Below are positions 26,005 to 34,340 of a stretch of DNA of 64,000 nucleotides, one piece after another. The position numbers were made by a program, and so were the translations under genes. Under the pieces are notes generated by a model. The model was not told the origin of the DNA, searched no databases, and saw nothing but the letters and a program-made list of their open reading frames with translations. The DNA lies in assembly GCA_963760965.1 (NCBI GenBank), contig CAVXEW010000008.1, forward strand, positions 124,001 through 188,000. The letters run 5' to 3'. The stretch is from Pararhizobium_B sp963760965 (GTDB lineage Bacteria > Pseudomonadota > Alphaproteobacteria > Rhizobiales > Rhizobiaceae). The first letter of the stretch is position 1; each line of letters opens with the position of its first letter.

Positions 26005-27444
26005 TCAAGCGACCCGCCCCTCGGACTTCCCGGATCCCAGACGCAGGACGGCAGCGTAGAAACCGTCCAGGCCACCGTGGCGTGCGGGGCTCATTTTCAG
26101 CATTGCCGGGCTCGTTCGCACGGTGCCGTCCGGCCGTATGGATTCCTCCAGCCCCGGAAGCATGGTCGGCGAGACCGGCTCTATCGAAAGCTGCGGATGA
26201 TCGGCAAGCACCGCCGCCACCACGTCCTCACCCTCGGCAGGATCGAGTGAGCAGTTGGAGAAGACGAGCAATCCGCCCGGCCGGATGAGGGTCAGCGCAT
26301 GGCGGAGCAGGCGCTCCTGCAGCGCGGCGAGGCGCGCGATCTCCTCCGGGTTCTTCGTCCACATGACGTCGGGATGCCGGCGGATCGTGCCCGTCGATGA
26401 ACAGGGCGCATCCAGCAACGCGGCATCGAATTTCTTCTCCGGTGCAAGTTGCAGCAGATCCGTCTCCAGACACCGGGCCGAGAGCCCGAGCCGGGCAAGA
26501 TTTTCCTTCAGCCGCGCCAGCCGGCTAGCCGAGCGGTCCACCGCTGTCACATCGGCACCGGCCTGCGCGAGTTGCGCCGTCTTGCCGCCAGGCGCCGCGC
26601 ACAGATCGGCCACCCGGCTGCCCGCGAGGTCGCCGAACAGCCTCACCGGGATGGCCGCGGCCGCATCCTGGACCCACCACGCGCCCTCGGCGTATCCGGG
26701 CAGGTCCTGAACGGCACATTTCGGCTCCGTCAGCCGAACGGACCCCGTCGGAAGGACAAATCCTCCAAGTCTTCGGGCCCAGCCATCCGCGTCGTCCTTG
26801 ACCGTCAGGTCGATCGTCGGAGGCTCGGAGATCATTGCGAGGATGGCAGCAGCCGCCGGGCCGTAGCAGGCGTCCAACCTCTCGCGAAACCACGCCGGCA
26901 CCGAGTCGGCACCCGGGAGAACGTCCTGGCAGGCGGTACCTCTCTCGCGCGAGAGACGCCGGAGCACCGCGTTCACGAGACCGGCGAAACGCCGGCTGCG
27001 CGGATCGTCGCGCGCCTGTTCCACGGCGAGGTCGACGGCGGCGCGATCGGGCACGTCGAGGTAGAGGATCTGAGCGGCCGCGGCTTCGAGTATGAAGCGC
27101 AATGACCGGGCACCCTCCGGAAGCGGCTTCTCCAGGAGCCGTCCGAGAGCGGTCTCGATCGCAGGCTTGCGCCTGAGCGCCGTAGCGACGATTGCCCGGG
27201 CGAGCGCACGGTCGGCGGGCTGCAGCGCCAGGTAGGCACTGTTTCCGCCTACCGGATCGAGCATCCCGTCGAGCGAAATCTTCCGGTCGACGACAGCGGC
27301 GAGCAGCCGGGATGCCACCTGCCGCGCCGGCAGGCCGGGACGCGGATCCGGTGCGTTGCCCTTCGGACCCGCGCGCCTGCCGTTTGCGGGCCGTCTTTGC
27401 CTGACGGACTGGCGGCGAGGCTCCCCGTCGCCGTTCACGACCAC
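26005..27444 (-). CDS. rsmB: 16S rRNA m5C methyltransferase, RsmB/NOP2 family
   Basis: This is a 479-residue protein with a basic N-terminal tail, a NusB-like RNA-binding domain (about residues 40-170) and a C-terminal SAM-dependent methyltransferase. The SAM site is ADLCAAPGGKTAQLA; the two catalytic cysteines lie in LLDAPCSSTG and VFSNCSLDPAEGE. It methylates a cytosine of 16S rRNA (C967 in E. coli numbering). The start is a GTG at 27444 that overlaps the end of htpX by 10 bp, so the basic N-terminal tail partly reflects this overlap. The pair htpX-rsmB looks like one transcript. Confidence 0.93.
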   Translation of the reverse strand: MVVNGDGEPRRQSVRQRRPANGRRAGPKGNAPDPRPGLPARQVASRLLAAVVDRKISLDGMLDPVGGNSAYLALQPADRALARAIVATALRRKPAIETALGRLLEKPLPEGARSLRFILEAAAAQILYLDVPDRAAVDLAVEQARDDPRSRRFAGLVNAVLRRLSRERGTACQDVLPGADSVPAWFRERLDACYGPAAAAILAMISEPPTIDLTVKDDADGWARRLGGFVLPTGSVRLTEPKCAVQDLPGYAEGAWWVQDAAAAIPVRLFGDLAGSRVADLCAAPGGKTAQLAQAGADVTAVDRSASRLARLKENLARLGLSARCLETDLLQLAPEKKFDAALLDAPCSSTGTIRRHPDVMWTKNPEEIARLAALQERLLRHALTLIRPGGLLVFSNCSLDPAEGEDVVAAVLADHPQLSIEPVSPTMLPGLEESIRPDGTVRTSPAMLKMSPARHGGLDGFYAAVLRLGSGKSEGRVA

Positions 27445-28415
27445 GGCCCTTCGGGCGCATCGGTTCGGCCACGACCCGTATCGGGCACGATCGACGGCCG
27501 GCGCACGACTCCGGATGCGTGGCGCGGTGCGGACGGAGGAACGTCCACCGGACCCGAGCCCGTCGATCCCCGGCTCATGGCCATCAGCGCGGCGACGCGG
27601 TTCTCCGTCGCCGGGTGGGTGGAGAAGAGATTGTCCATGCTCTGCCCGCTCAGGGGATTGATGATGAACATGTGGGCAGTAGCCGGGTTCCGCTCCGCGT
27701 CGTCATTCACGATGCTGTGCGCGGCCCGGTCGATCTTTTGCAGCGCCGAGGCGAGCCACATCGGATTTCCGCAAAACTCAGCACCCATGCGGTCGGCGGA
27801 ATATTCGCGGGTCCGACTGATCGCCATCTGCACAAGCATGGCGGCGAACGGCGCCACGAGCATCGCCACGAGAACCCCGACAATGCCCAGGGGATTGTTG
27901 TTGTTTCGTCCCCCGAGCCCGCCTCCGAAGAAAAAGGCGAAATTGCCGAGCATGGCGATCGCTCCTGCCAATGTCGCCGTTATCGTCATCGTCAGCGTAT
28001 CGCGGTTGTGCACGTGGCCCAGTTCATGGGCCATGACGCCGGAAATCTCCTCCGGACTGAGCATCTCGAGCAGGCCCGTGGTGGCCGCGACGGCGGCGTT
28101 CTGCGGATTTCGTCCGGTGGCGAAGGCGTTCGGCTGCGGGTTGTCGATGACAAAGACGCGCGGCATGGGCAGGCCGGCGCGCCGCGCGAGACGCTCGACG
28201 ATCCCGTAGTATTCCGGAGCCGTCTGCCGGTCGACCTCGACCGCATGGTGCATGCGCAGCACCATCTTGTCGGCATTCCAGTACGATGCCAAGTTCATGC
28301 CGGCGGCGATCATAAGAGCGATGATCATGCCCCCGCTGCCGCCGATCAGATAACCCACGCCCATGAAGAGCGCCGTCAGGAAGGCGATCAGCATGGCAGT
28401 CCGCACGAGGTTCAT
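27435..28415 (-). CDS. htpX: Membrane zinc metalloprotease HtpX
   Basis: This inner-membrane M48 protease of 326 residues takes part in membrane-protein quality control. Two N-terminal transmembrane helices lie at about residues 5-45. The active site HELGH is at 130-134, and the third zinc ligand glutamate is in REYSADRMGAEF. Two further hydrophobic segments lie between. The C-terminal tail after ENRVAALMAMSRG is proline- and arginine-rich and low in complexity, longer than in E. coli, as is common in this order. The gene is divergent from the SdhAF4-like gene and overlaps rsmB downstream. Confidence 0.94.
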   Translation of the reverse strand: MNLVRTAMLIAFLTALFMGVGYLIGGSGGMIIALMIAAGMNLASYWNADKMVLRMHHAVEVDRQTAPEYYGIVERLARRAGLPMPRVFVIDNPQPNAFATGRNPQNAAVAATTGLLEMLSPEEISGVMAHELGHVHNRDTLTMTITATLAGAIAMLGNFAFFFGGGLGGRNNNNPLGIVGVLVAMLVAPFAAMLVQMAISRTREYSADRMGAEFCGNPMWLASALQKIDRAAHSIVNDDAERNPATAHMFIINPLSGQSMDNLFSTHPATENRVAALMAMSRGSTGSGPVDVPPSAPRHASGVVRRPSIVPDTGRGRTDAPEGPWS

Positions 28416-28527
28416 GCGCAGTCTCCAAATAGGGTGCCCGATCTTGCCGCCGGATTGCGGTCGTATCCGGAACGCCTATATGATGGGGTGGCGCAACACC
28501 AACTTCAACGTGGCAACGGGACCGACC

Positions 28528-28767
28528 ATGAGCGACGGATCGAGACCGCGGAACCCGGCGATGGAACAAGGCCGAGTACAAGCGGGCATCGACGAGCGGC
28601 GGCGGAATCTGTCGCCTGCGGCGCGCAGGGCGCTTGAGGAGGCCGAGGTGCGCCGCAAGGCAGCCGATGCCGCCGCGGCACCGGCTCGGGAGATCGGGGG
28701 CCGGGGCGGCAAGGATCCTGTCCGCTTTGGCGACTGGGAAATCAAGGGCCGCGCCATCGATTTCTGA
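28528..28767 (+). CDS. DUF1674 protein, succinate dehydrogenase assembly factor 4-like
   Basis: This is a 79-residue protein whose C terminus GGRGGKDPVRFGDWEIKGR is the DUF1674/SdhAF4 hallmark. Eukaryotic relatives bind the flavinated SdhA subunit and help assembly of succinate dehydrogenase. The N-terminal half is charged and probably disordered or helical (NLSPAARRALEEAEVRRK). The ATG at 28528 is preferred; in-frame ATGs at 28480/28483 would add about 15 residues. It is divergent from htpX, a neighbourhood commonly seen in alphaproteobacteria. The sdh genes themselves are not in the window. Confidence 0.85.
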   Translation: MSDGSRPRNPAMEQGRVQAGIDERRRNLSPAARRALEEAEVRRKAADAAAAPAREIGGRGGKDPVRFGDWEIKGRAIDF

Positions 28768-29086
28768 GCACCCCGGCTATCTCGCCGGTTGGCATCTTTC
28801 CCATCCGGATCAACATGTCCCGTCCCGACACAGTTGTAGCATTTCAGTACATGTTTTCCGGGGACGACGTCGGCAGGCGTACAGCGCCCGGTGAGTCATG
28901 ACGAGAGCATTTACGAAACGGCTAGAATGGTGACGGTGACGTTTACGTGTCCTTAACGATGCTTCGCGTGGTACTCGAACAAAAACAATAGGATGGCGAA
29001 TTCACGGGCTCGAGCGCGCTCTCCTTCTCCCGGCCGGCACGCCACCTGCTAATTGCTGTGCATCGCAAGGCAGGAGAGCCAGTACA
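28768..29086 (+). other. Intergenic region before the TadG-like gene
   Basis: No gene is supported in these 319 bp. A short 5-bp GC stem (CCGGC/GCCGG at 28773-28788) just after the DUF1674 stop may be a weak terminator. A run of A residues and lower GC at about 28915-28995 suggests a promoter for the downstream gene, but I could not place convincing -35 and -10 boxes. AGGAGAG precedes the next ATG. Confidence 0.5.
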
Positions 29087-30415
29087 ATGATCGTCAAGGC
29101 ATTTCTGAGGACAACCGGCAAGCTGGGCGCCGACCGTCGGGGCAATTTCGCCATGATGTTCGCCTTGATGGCGATGCCGTTGCTACTGGCCGCAGGCACG
29201 GCCGTCGACATCACGCGTGCCTACGGCGATCGGACCGACATGGAGAACGCACTGGACGCCGCCGTGCTGTCGACCGCGAAAGCACTCTCGAACTCGAGCA
29301 TCCAGCAGGCCGACGCCGGTGATTATCTCCGGCGGATGTTCATGGGGAACCTGGTCTCTACCTCACTGGACACCACGAGCGTTGCCATTGGCTCCGTCGA
29401 TTTCGACGGCACGTCGAACACACTCAGCGCGCAGGCGACCTACAACTTCAAGGCATCCTTCGGAGTATTCGGGAATGCCGGCAATTTCCCCCTGACCGCC
29501 AGCTCGGCCGCATCTTATGGCGACGGCCGTGCTGAAGTCGCAATGGCATTCGACCTCACCGGTTCAATGCAGGGATCAAAGCTTTCCGCACTGAAGTCAG
29601 CGGCCATGAACGGTATCGAGAAGCTGCTCGCCGCCAACAGCAGCGACGATCCCCGGATCCGCATTGCCGCCGTCCCCTACGCGGCCGCCGTCAATGTCGG
29701 CCCGGACCTTGCCAAGTACATATATCCTGACAACGGGAGACCCAACACGGTTGCACCCGTCTACGACCCGAACAACCCGGTCAAGACGAGCGCCAAGATC
29801 AGCGACACATGCGCCACGGAACGCAAGGGCCCCGAGCAGTTCTCCGACGCCGCTCCGGACAAGGGGATGATCAACCGTGACGGCCGCCTCTATTCCGGCG
29901 ACCCGTGCCCGACCGCCACGATCGTGCCGCTGACAACGGACAAGAGCAGGCTGGAGACGGAGATCAAGGGCTTCAGCGCCAGCGGCACCACCGCCGGTCA
30001 CATCGCCATCCAGTGGGCCTGGTACATGCTGTCGAACAAGTGGGCGAACTTCATGCCCGACGGCGCCGGCGCCGCTCCGGCCGACCCGAAACTGCACAAA
30101 TACGCGATCATCATGACGGATGGCGAGTTCAACACCGCCTATGCCGGCGTGAAGGGGAATAACGTCACGAGCCAGGCCGGCACGTCCTCCGACGACGCGA
30201 TATCGCTCTGCACCAAGATGAAGGCAGATGGCATTCAGATCTTCACCATCGGCTTCGACCTGAAGCAGAAGAGCGCAATCCAGACGTTGCAGGCCTGCGC
30301 CTCGCCGGCGCGCAACGGTGTCAGCTATTTCTACAACGCCTCTACCGGCGACGAACTCAACAGCATCTATCAGCAGATCGCCGCGATGATCCAGAAGCTG
30401 CGGCTGATCTCCTGA
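29087..30415 (+). CDS. TadG-like pilus assembly protein with von Willebrand factor A domain
   Basis: This is a 442-residue protein with a TadE/TadG-type N terminus: DRRGNFAMMFALMAMPLLLAA, where the hydrophobic segment anchors it in the inner membrane and the rest is periplasmic. DMENALDAAVLSTA is the conserved helix of the family. A vWA domain follows with MIDAS motif DLTGSMQGSK, in which threonine replaces the first serine of D-x-S-G-S, and IIMTDGEFNT. Cysteine pairs in the vWA insert could form disulfides. Related proteins take part in Flp/Tad pilus assembly, but no other tad genes are nearby, so this is an orphan paralogue. Confidence 0.88.
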   Translation: MIVKAFLRTTGKLGADRRGNFAMMFALMAMPLLLAAGTAVDITRAYGDRTDMENALDAAVLSTAKALSNSSIQQADAGDYLRRMFMGNLVSTSLDTTSVAIGSVDFDGTSNTLSAQATYNFKASFGVFGNAGNFPLTASSAASYGDGRAEVAMAFDLTGSMQGSKLSALKSAAMNGIEKLLAANSSDDPRIRIAAVPYAAAVNVGPDLAKYIYPDNGRPNTVAPVYDPNNPVKTSAKISDTCATERKGPEQFSDAAPDKGMINRDGRLYSGDPCPTATIVPLTTDKSRLETEIKGFSASGTTAGHIAIQWAWYMLSNKWANFMPDGAGAAPADPKLHKYAIIMTDGEFNTAYAGVKGNNVTSQAGTSSDDAISLCTKMKADGIQIFTIGFDLKQKSAIQTLQACASPARNGVSYFYNASTGDELNSIYQQIAAMIQKLRLIS

Positions 30416-30434
30416 ACCTCTCCCGGCTGGGGGC

Positions 30435-30481
30435 AACAAGAAGAAGAAAGGGCCACCCTCCATCGACCTGGAGGGTGGCCC
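30435..30481 (-). terminator. Strong intrinsic terminator, minus strand (possibly bidirectional)
   Basis: A perfect 12-bp stem (GGGCCACCCTCC at 30450-30461 with GGAGGGTGGCCC at 30470-30481) encloses 8 bases. On the minus strand it is followed by TTTCTTCTTCTTG (30449-30437), a good U-rich tail. On the plus strand it stands 34 bp after the TadG-like gene but lacks a T-run. The orientation of the tail shows that a minus-strand transcript ends here. Confidence 0.8.
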
Positions 30482-30833
30482 CCGTGTATTCCGTCCGCCG
30501 CAGCGCCGTCAGAGTGCAAGCGTCTCCGGGTCCGGAGCGTCGCACCACGCTGCGCGTCACGCGCTTCAGCGGAGAGACTGCTCCCCGCAAAGGCGATCCG
30601 CCAAGGCTCTGCAACGGAAAACGAAATCACTCGACATCGGATCACCTCCTTTCGTTCGTTGAACACCAAGGGAAGATGGGCCGCGCGACCTGTCTTGGCA
30701 AGACATCGCCCGCTGAAATGTCGACCGCGGCAGACTTGCACGGAGCCATTGGAGCAACGGCCTGTTGTCTCCGGGCCCGATGCGCTAAGACCGGTTGCAC
30801 AGGTCCTGGAACCGGGCGAAAGGAGAGCGGCGG
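30482..30833 (-). other. Intergenic region carrying a probable short minus-strand transcription unit
   Basis: Between the terminator and cfa lie 352 bp with no gene on the plus strand. On the minus strand a very strong ribosome-binding site and a 23-codon frame are followed by about 85 nt and the 12-bp terminator stem. The promoter should lie between about 30660 and 30830; I could not identify clear hexamers. The unit could be a small-protein mRNA, a small RNA, or both. Confidence 0.45.
30566..30637 (-). CDS. Candidate 23-residue small protein
   Basis: The short frame MSSDFVFRCRALADRLCGEQSLR is preceded by GAAAGGAGGTGATCC (30653-30639), which is complementary to the 3' end of 16S rRNA over about 15 nt, with GGAGG seven bases before the ATG at 30637. 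Few genes have so complete a Shine-Dalgarno sequence. The peptide has one aromatic-rich end and an amphipathic arginine-rich helix-like middle, with two cysteines. I do not recognise it. A strong terminator lies 85 bp beyond its stop. It could also be a chance frame in a regulatory RNA. Confidence 0.4.
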   Translation of the reverse strand: MSSDFVFRCRALADRLCGEQSLR

Positions 30834-32159
30834 ATGAGAGCCGACGAAAAGGCAGCGCGTATCCTTCGCACGGTAGTCGAAGCGATCGAACCGAATTTTC
30901 CCGTCGAGCTTTGGTCCGGGGAGAGGCTCGGACCAGAGACCGAGGGCGTCGGCCTCAGGATTGCTGATGCGCAGGTTCTGCGCGACCTCGTCCTGCGGCC
31001 GGGCATCGCCACGGTCGGCGAGCTGTGGACGGCCGGCCGCATCGATGTCTTCGATGGCACACTCTTCGACCTCGTCGAGAAGGGCTCCCGGGGAAAGCTC
31101 AAGACCAAGCTGAAGACCCTCCCGCGCTGGCGGCTCCTGCGAGACCTTCCGTCGGTGCTCCTCTCCGGTCGCCAGCCGGCCGCCGGAGACACCCTCGCGG
31201 GACGCAACCCGCATGTCTCCGGCTCGAACAAGGAGGCGATCACGCACCACTATGACGTCTCGAACGCCTTCTACCGTCTCTTCCTCGACGAACGGATGGT
31301 CTACAGCTGCGGTTATTTCACCGACTGGTCGAACGACATCGACCAGGCCCAGCACGACAAGCTCGACCACATCTGCCGGAAGCTCAGACTGAAGCCCGGG
31401 GAACGATTTCTCGACATCGGTTGCGGCTGGGGCGCACTTCTCATCCACGCTGCCGCCAACTACGGGGTGACCGCGACCGGCGTATCGCTCTCCGAAGCGC
31501 AGACATCGCTTGCCCGCGAGCGCATCCGGGCGGCAGGGCTCGAGGACCGCGTGTCGATCCATGTCGCCTCATATGACACAATCGAGGGGCCCTTCGACAA
31601 GATTGCCTCGATCGGCATGTTCGAACACATAGGCATCTCAAACCACGATGCCTATTTTTCGACGGTCAACCGCCTCCTCGCCCCCGACGGCGTCTATCTC
31701 CACCACGCCATCACCCGCCGCATGAAGAAATCCAGGCGCGCCTTCGCCCGCAAGAGCCCGGAACACCGCGCGCTGGTGAAATACATCTTCCCCGGCGGAG
31801 AACTCGACCACATAGGCATGACGCTCGAAGGCCTGGAGGCACATCGCTTCGAGGTGCACGACGTCGAGAACCTGCGCGAACACTACGGCCGCACGTGCCG
31901 CCTGTGGGCGGAGCGTCTTCAGACGCGAATGGACGAGGCGATCGAGGAGGTCGGCGCCCCGAAGGCGAGGCTCTGGCTGCTCTACCTCACCGGCTGTGCG
32001 CTCGCATTCGAGCGCGGCACGGTGCAGATCAACCAGACGGTGGCGACAAGGCGCCACCGCGGCCCTTCGGGCCTCCCGCCGACGCGCGCCGACCTATACG
32101 TTCAACATTCTTCTGCAGGAGCGCCTAGGCGCTCCTGCGGTTCTGACGGTTCTCGATGA
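30834..32159 (+). CDS. cfa: Cyclopropane-fatty-acyl-phospholipid synthase family methyltransferase
   Basis: This is a 441-residue SAM-dependent enzyme that methylenates unsaturated acyl chains of membrane phospholipids. It has the Cfa N-terminal domain (GIATVGELWTAGRIDVFDG), then THHYDVSNAFYRLFLDERMVYSCGYF typical of the family, and the SAM motif FLDIGCGWG at 192-200. The catalytic-domain segment SIGMFEHIG and YLTGCALAFERGTVQINQ near the end are also conserved. The ATG at 30834 follows AAAGGAG. The last about 20 residues (from YVQHSSAGAPRRS) are probably not conserved, since they are encoded across a palindrome and overlap the convergent acs gene by 35 bp. Confidence 0.92.
   Translation: MRADEKAARILRTVVEAIEPNFPVELWSGERLGPETEGVGLRIADAQVLRDLVLRPGIATVGELWTAGRIDVFDGTLFDLVEKGSRGKLKTKLKTLPRWRLLRDLPSVLLSGRQPAAGDTLAGRNPHVSGSNKEAITHHYDVSNAFYRLFLDERMVYSCGYFTDWSNDIDQAQHDKLDHICRKLRLKPGERFLDIGCGWGALLIHAAANYGVTATGVSLSEAQTSLARERIRAAGLEDRVSIHVASYDTIEGPFDKIASIGMFEHIGISNHDAYFSTVNRLLAPDGVYLHHAITRRMKKSRRAFARKSPEHRALVKYIFPGGELDHIGMTLEGLEAHRFEVHDVENLREHYGRTCRLWAERLQTRMDEAIEEVGAPKARLWLLYLTGCALAFERGTVQINQTVATRRHRGPSGLPPTRADLYVQHSSAGAPRRSCGSDGSR
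32115..32138. terminator. Perfect 24-bp palindrome, probable bidirectional terminator
   Basis: GCAGGAGCGCC (32115-32125) and GGCGCTCCTGC (32128-32138) are exact reverse complements around a central TA. The element lies inside the coding ends of cfa (plus) and acs (minus). It would form a long hairpin in both transcripts. No U-run follows on either strand, so Rho or mRNA stabilisation may be involved. Confidence 0.55.
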
Positions 32160-34080
32160 GATCGTCGACGACCGCCGGATCGGCGAGCGTAGAGGTATCG
32201 CCGAGCGAGCCGTAATCGTCCTCCGCGATCTTGCGCAGGATGCGCCGCATGATCTTGCCGGAGCGTGTCTTCGGCAGGCCCGGCGCGACCTGGATCTTGT
32301 CCGGCGATGCGATCGCGCCGATCTCCTTGCGAACGTGCGCGACCAGATCCTTTCGCAGGCTCTCCGACCACTCATGGCCGGTCATCAGGGTGACGTAGCA
32401 ATAGATGCCCTGTCCCTTGACGTCATGCGGATAGCCGACGACTGCCGCCTCCGACACTGCATCGTGGCTGACGAGCGCGGATTCGACTTCGGCCGTGCCC
32501 ATGCGATGGCCGGAGACGTTTATCACGTCATCCACGCGGCCGGTGATCCAGTAGTAGCCGTCCTCGTCGCGTCGGCAGCCGTCACCGGTGAAGTACTTGC
32601 CCTTGTAGGCCGAAAAATAGGTCTGCACGAACCGCTCGTGGTCGCCGTATACGGTGCGCATCTGGCCCGGCCATGAGTTTGCGATAACCAGGTTGCCGTC
32701 TCCAGCGCCCTCGATGACTTTGCCTTCGGCATCGACAAGCTCCGGCCGGATGCCGAAGAAGGGCCGCGTCGCCGAACCTGCCTTGAGCGCCGTCGCTCCC
32801 GGCAGAGGAGTGATCATGATCCCGCCCGTCTCCGTCTGCCACCATGTGTCGACGATCGGGCAACGCTTCTCGCCGGCGACGTTGTAGTACCACTCCCAGG
32901 CTTCCGGATTGATGGGCTCTCCCACGGATCCGAGCACTTTGAGCGTCTTGCGCGAGGTCTTCTTGACGTGTTCGTCGCCAGCTCCCATCAGCGCGCGGAT
33001 CGCGGTCGGCGCCGTGTAGAGGATGTTGACCTCGTGCTTGTCGACTGTCTCCCAGATACGCGCCGGCGACGGCCAGGTCGGCACCCCCTCGAACATCAGC
33101 GTGGTCGCCCCATTGGCGAGCGGCCCGTAGACGATGTAGGAATGTCCGGTCACCCAGCCGACATCGGCGGCGCACCAGTAGATGTCACCATCGTGATAGT
33201 CGAAAACGTATTCGTGCGTCATCGAGGCATAGACGAGATAGCCGCCAGTGGTATGCAGCACTCCCTTCGGCTTGCCGGTCGAACCTGACGTATAGAGGAT
33301 GAACAGCGGATCCTCCGCCTTCATCTTCGCCGGCGGACAGTCCGGCTTGGCCTTGGCCGTCGCCTCGTGGTACCAGATGTCGCGGTCGCCGTACCACTCG
33401 ATCCGGGCGGCGGTGCGGCGGACGACGAGTACGTTCTTGACGATCACGCCGCTGCGTCCGGCAATCTCGATGGCCTTGTCGGTGCTCTCCTTGAGCGGGA
33501 TCTTCCGGCCACCGCGCAGTCCCTCGTCGGCCGTGATGACAAAGGTGGATTCCGCGTCGACGATACGTCCGGCCAATGCGTCCGGCGAGAAGCCACCGAA
33601 AACCACCGAGTGAATCGCGCCGATGCGAGCGCATGCAAGCATGGCATAGGCGGCTTCCGGGATCATCGGCATGTAGATGGTGACGCGGTCACCCTTCTTC
33701 ACGCCGTTTGCCTTCATGACGTTGGATAGCCTGCAGACATGCTCGTGGAGCTCCCTGTAGGTGATCTTCTTGTCGTCGTAGGGGTTGTCTCCTTCCCAGA
33801 TGATCGCCACCTGGTCGCCGCGCTTCTTGAGATGCCGGTCTATGCAGTTGTATGCGACGTTCGTCACTCCGTCGTGAAACCACCTTATGGAGACCTTGCC
33901 GGTAAACGAGGTGTCCTTGACCTTGCTGAAGGGCGTGAACCAGTCGATCCGCTTGCCGTGCCTCGCCCAGAACTTCTCCGGATCCTTCACGCTTTTTCTG
34001 TACCAGTCGAGATAGGTGTCGTTGTCGATCAGCGCACGCTTGGCGACATCCTTCTGGACGGGGTGGGTCTTCACGGACAT
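32125..34080 (-). CDS. acs: Acetyl-CoA synthetase
   Basis: This AMP-forming enzyme activates acetate to acetyl-CoA. It has 651 residues, the standard length. It shows the ACS N-terminal domain (DWYRKSVKDPEKFWARHG), the P-loop YTSGSTGKPKG, the acetate-pocket region VGWVTGHSYIVYGPL and DTWWQTETGG. The C-terminal hinge follows GDGCRRDEDGYYWITGR, and the acetylatable lysine is in PKTRSGKIMRR. The start at 34080 is favoured over the adjacent ATG at 34083 because GGAGG then stands five bases upstream. It overlaps cfa convergently by 35 bp. A paralogue (prpE) lies at 37.5-39.4 kb. Confidence 0.95.
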   Translation of the reverse strand: MSVKTHPVQKDVAKRALIDNDTYLDWYRKSVKDPEKFWARHGKRIDWFTPFSKVKDTSFTGKVSIRWFHDGVTNVAYNCIDRHLKKRGDQVAIIWEGDNPYDDKKITYRELHEHVCRLSNVMKANGVKKGDRVTIYMPMIPEAAYAMLACARIGAIHSVVFGGFSPDALAGRIVDAESTFVITADEGLRGGRKIPLKESTDKAIEIAGRSGVIVKNVLVVRRTAARIEWYGDRDIWYHEATAKAKPDCPPAKMKAEDPLFILYTSGSTGKPKGVLHTTGGYLVYASMTHEYVFDYHDGDIYWCAADVGWVTGHSYIVYGPLANGATTLMFEGVPTWPSPARIWETVDKHEVNILYTAPTAIRALMGAGDEHVKKTSRKTLKVLGSVGEPINPEAWEWYYNVAGEKRCPIVDTWWQTETGGIMITPLPGATALKAGSATRPFFGIRPELVDAEGKVIEGAGDGNLVIANSWPGQMRTVYGDHERFVQTYFSAYKGKYFTGDGCRRDEDGYYWITGRVDDVINVSGHRMGTAEVESALVSHDAVSEAAVVGYPHDVKGQGIYCYVTLMTGHEWSESLRKDLVAHVRKEIGAIASPDKIQVAPGLPKTRSGKIMRRILRKIAEDDYGSLGDTSTLADPAVVDDLIENRQNRRSA

Positions 34081-34340
34081 CATTTCCTCCTCGTTGCCTG
34101 CTCCCGCTTCGCATGACCGGCGGAGCCGTTTCCTCCAGCGCATACATAACAGGTGACAGGTCGTGGGCAATTAGACAATGGGCGCCCGCAGGGCAGCTCA
34201 TGCCCGCCAGATCGGACGCAAGGCGTCTACGGAATTGCATTCGCTCGCCGTGGCGGCTATACAGCGCGTCGAAATTCCGGAAATTGTGGTGAGACCCACG
34301 GCCCGCGGCACCGGCGCGGACGGACAGAAGGATTGTACCC

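Noticed and set aside
30639..30653. Fragment of a 16S rRNA gene
   Set aside because: Only 15 nt match the rRNA end; the flanks do not. It is better explained as a strong ribosome-binding site on the minus strand.
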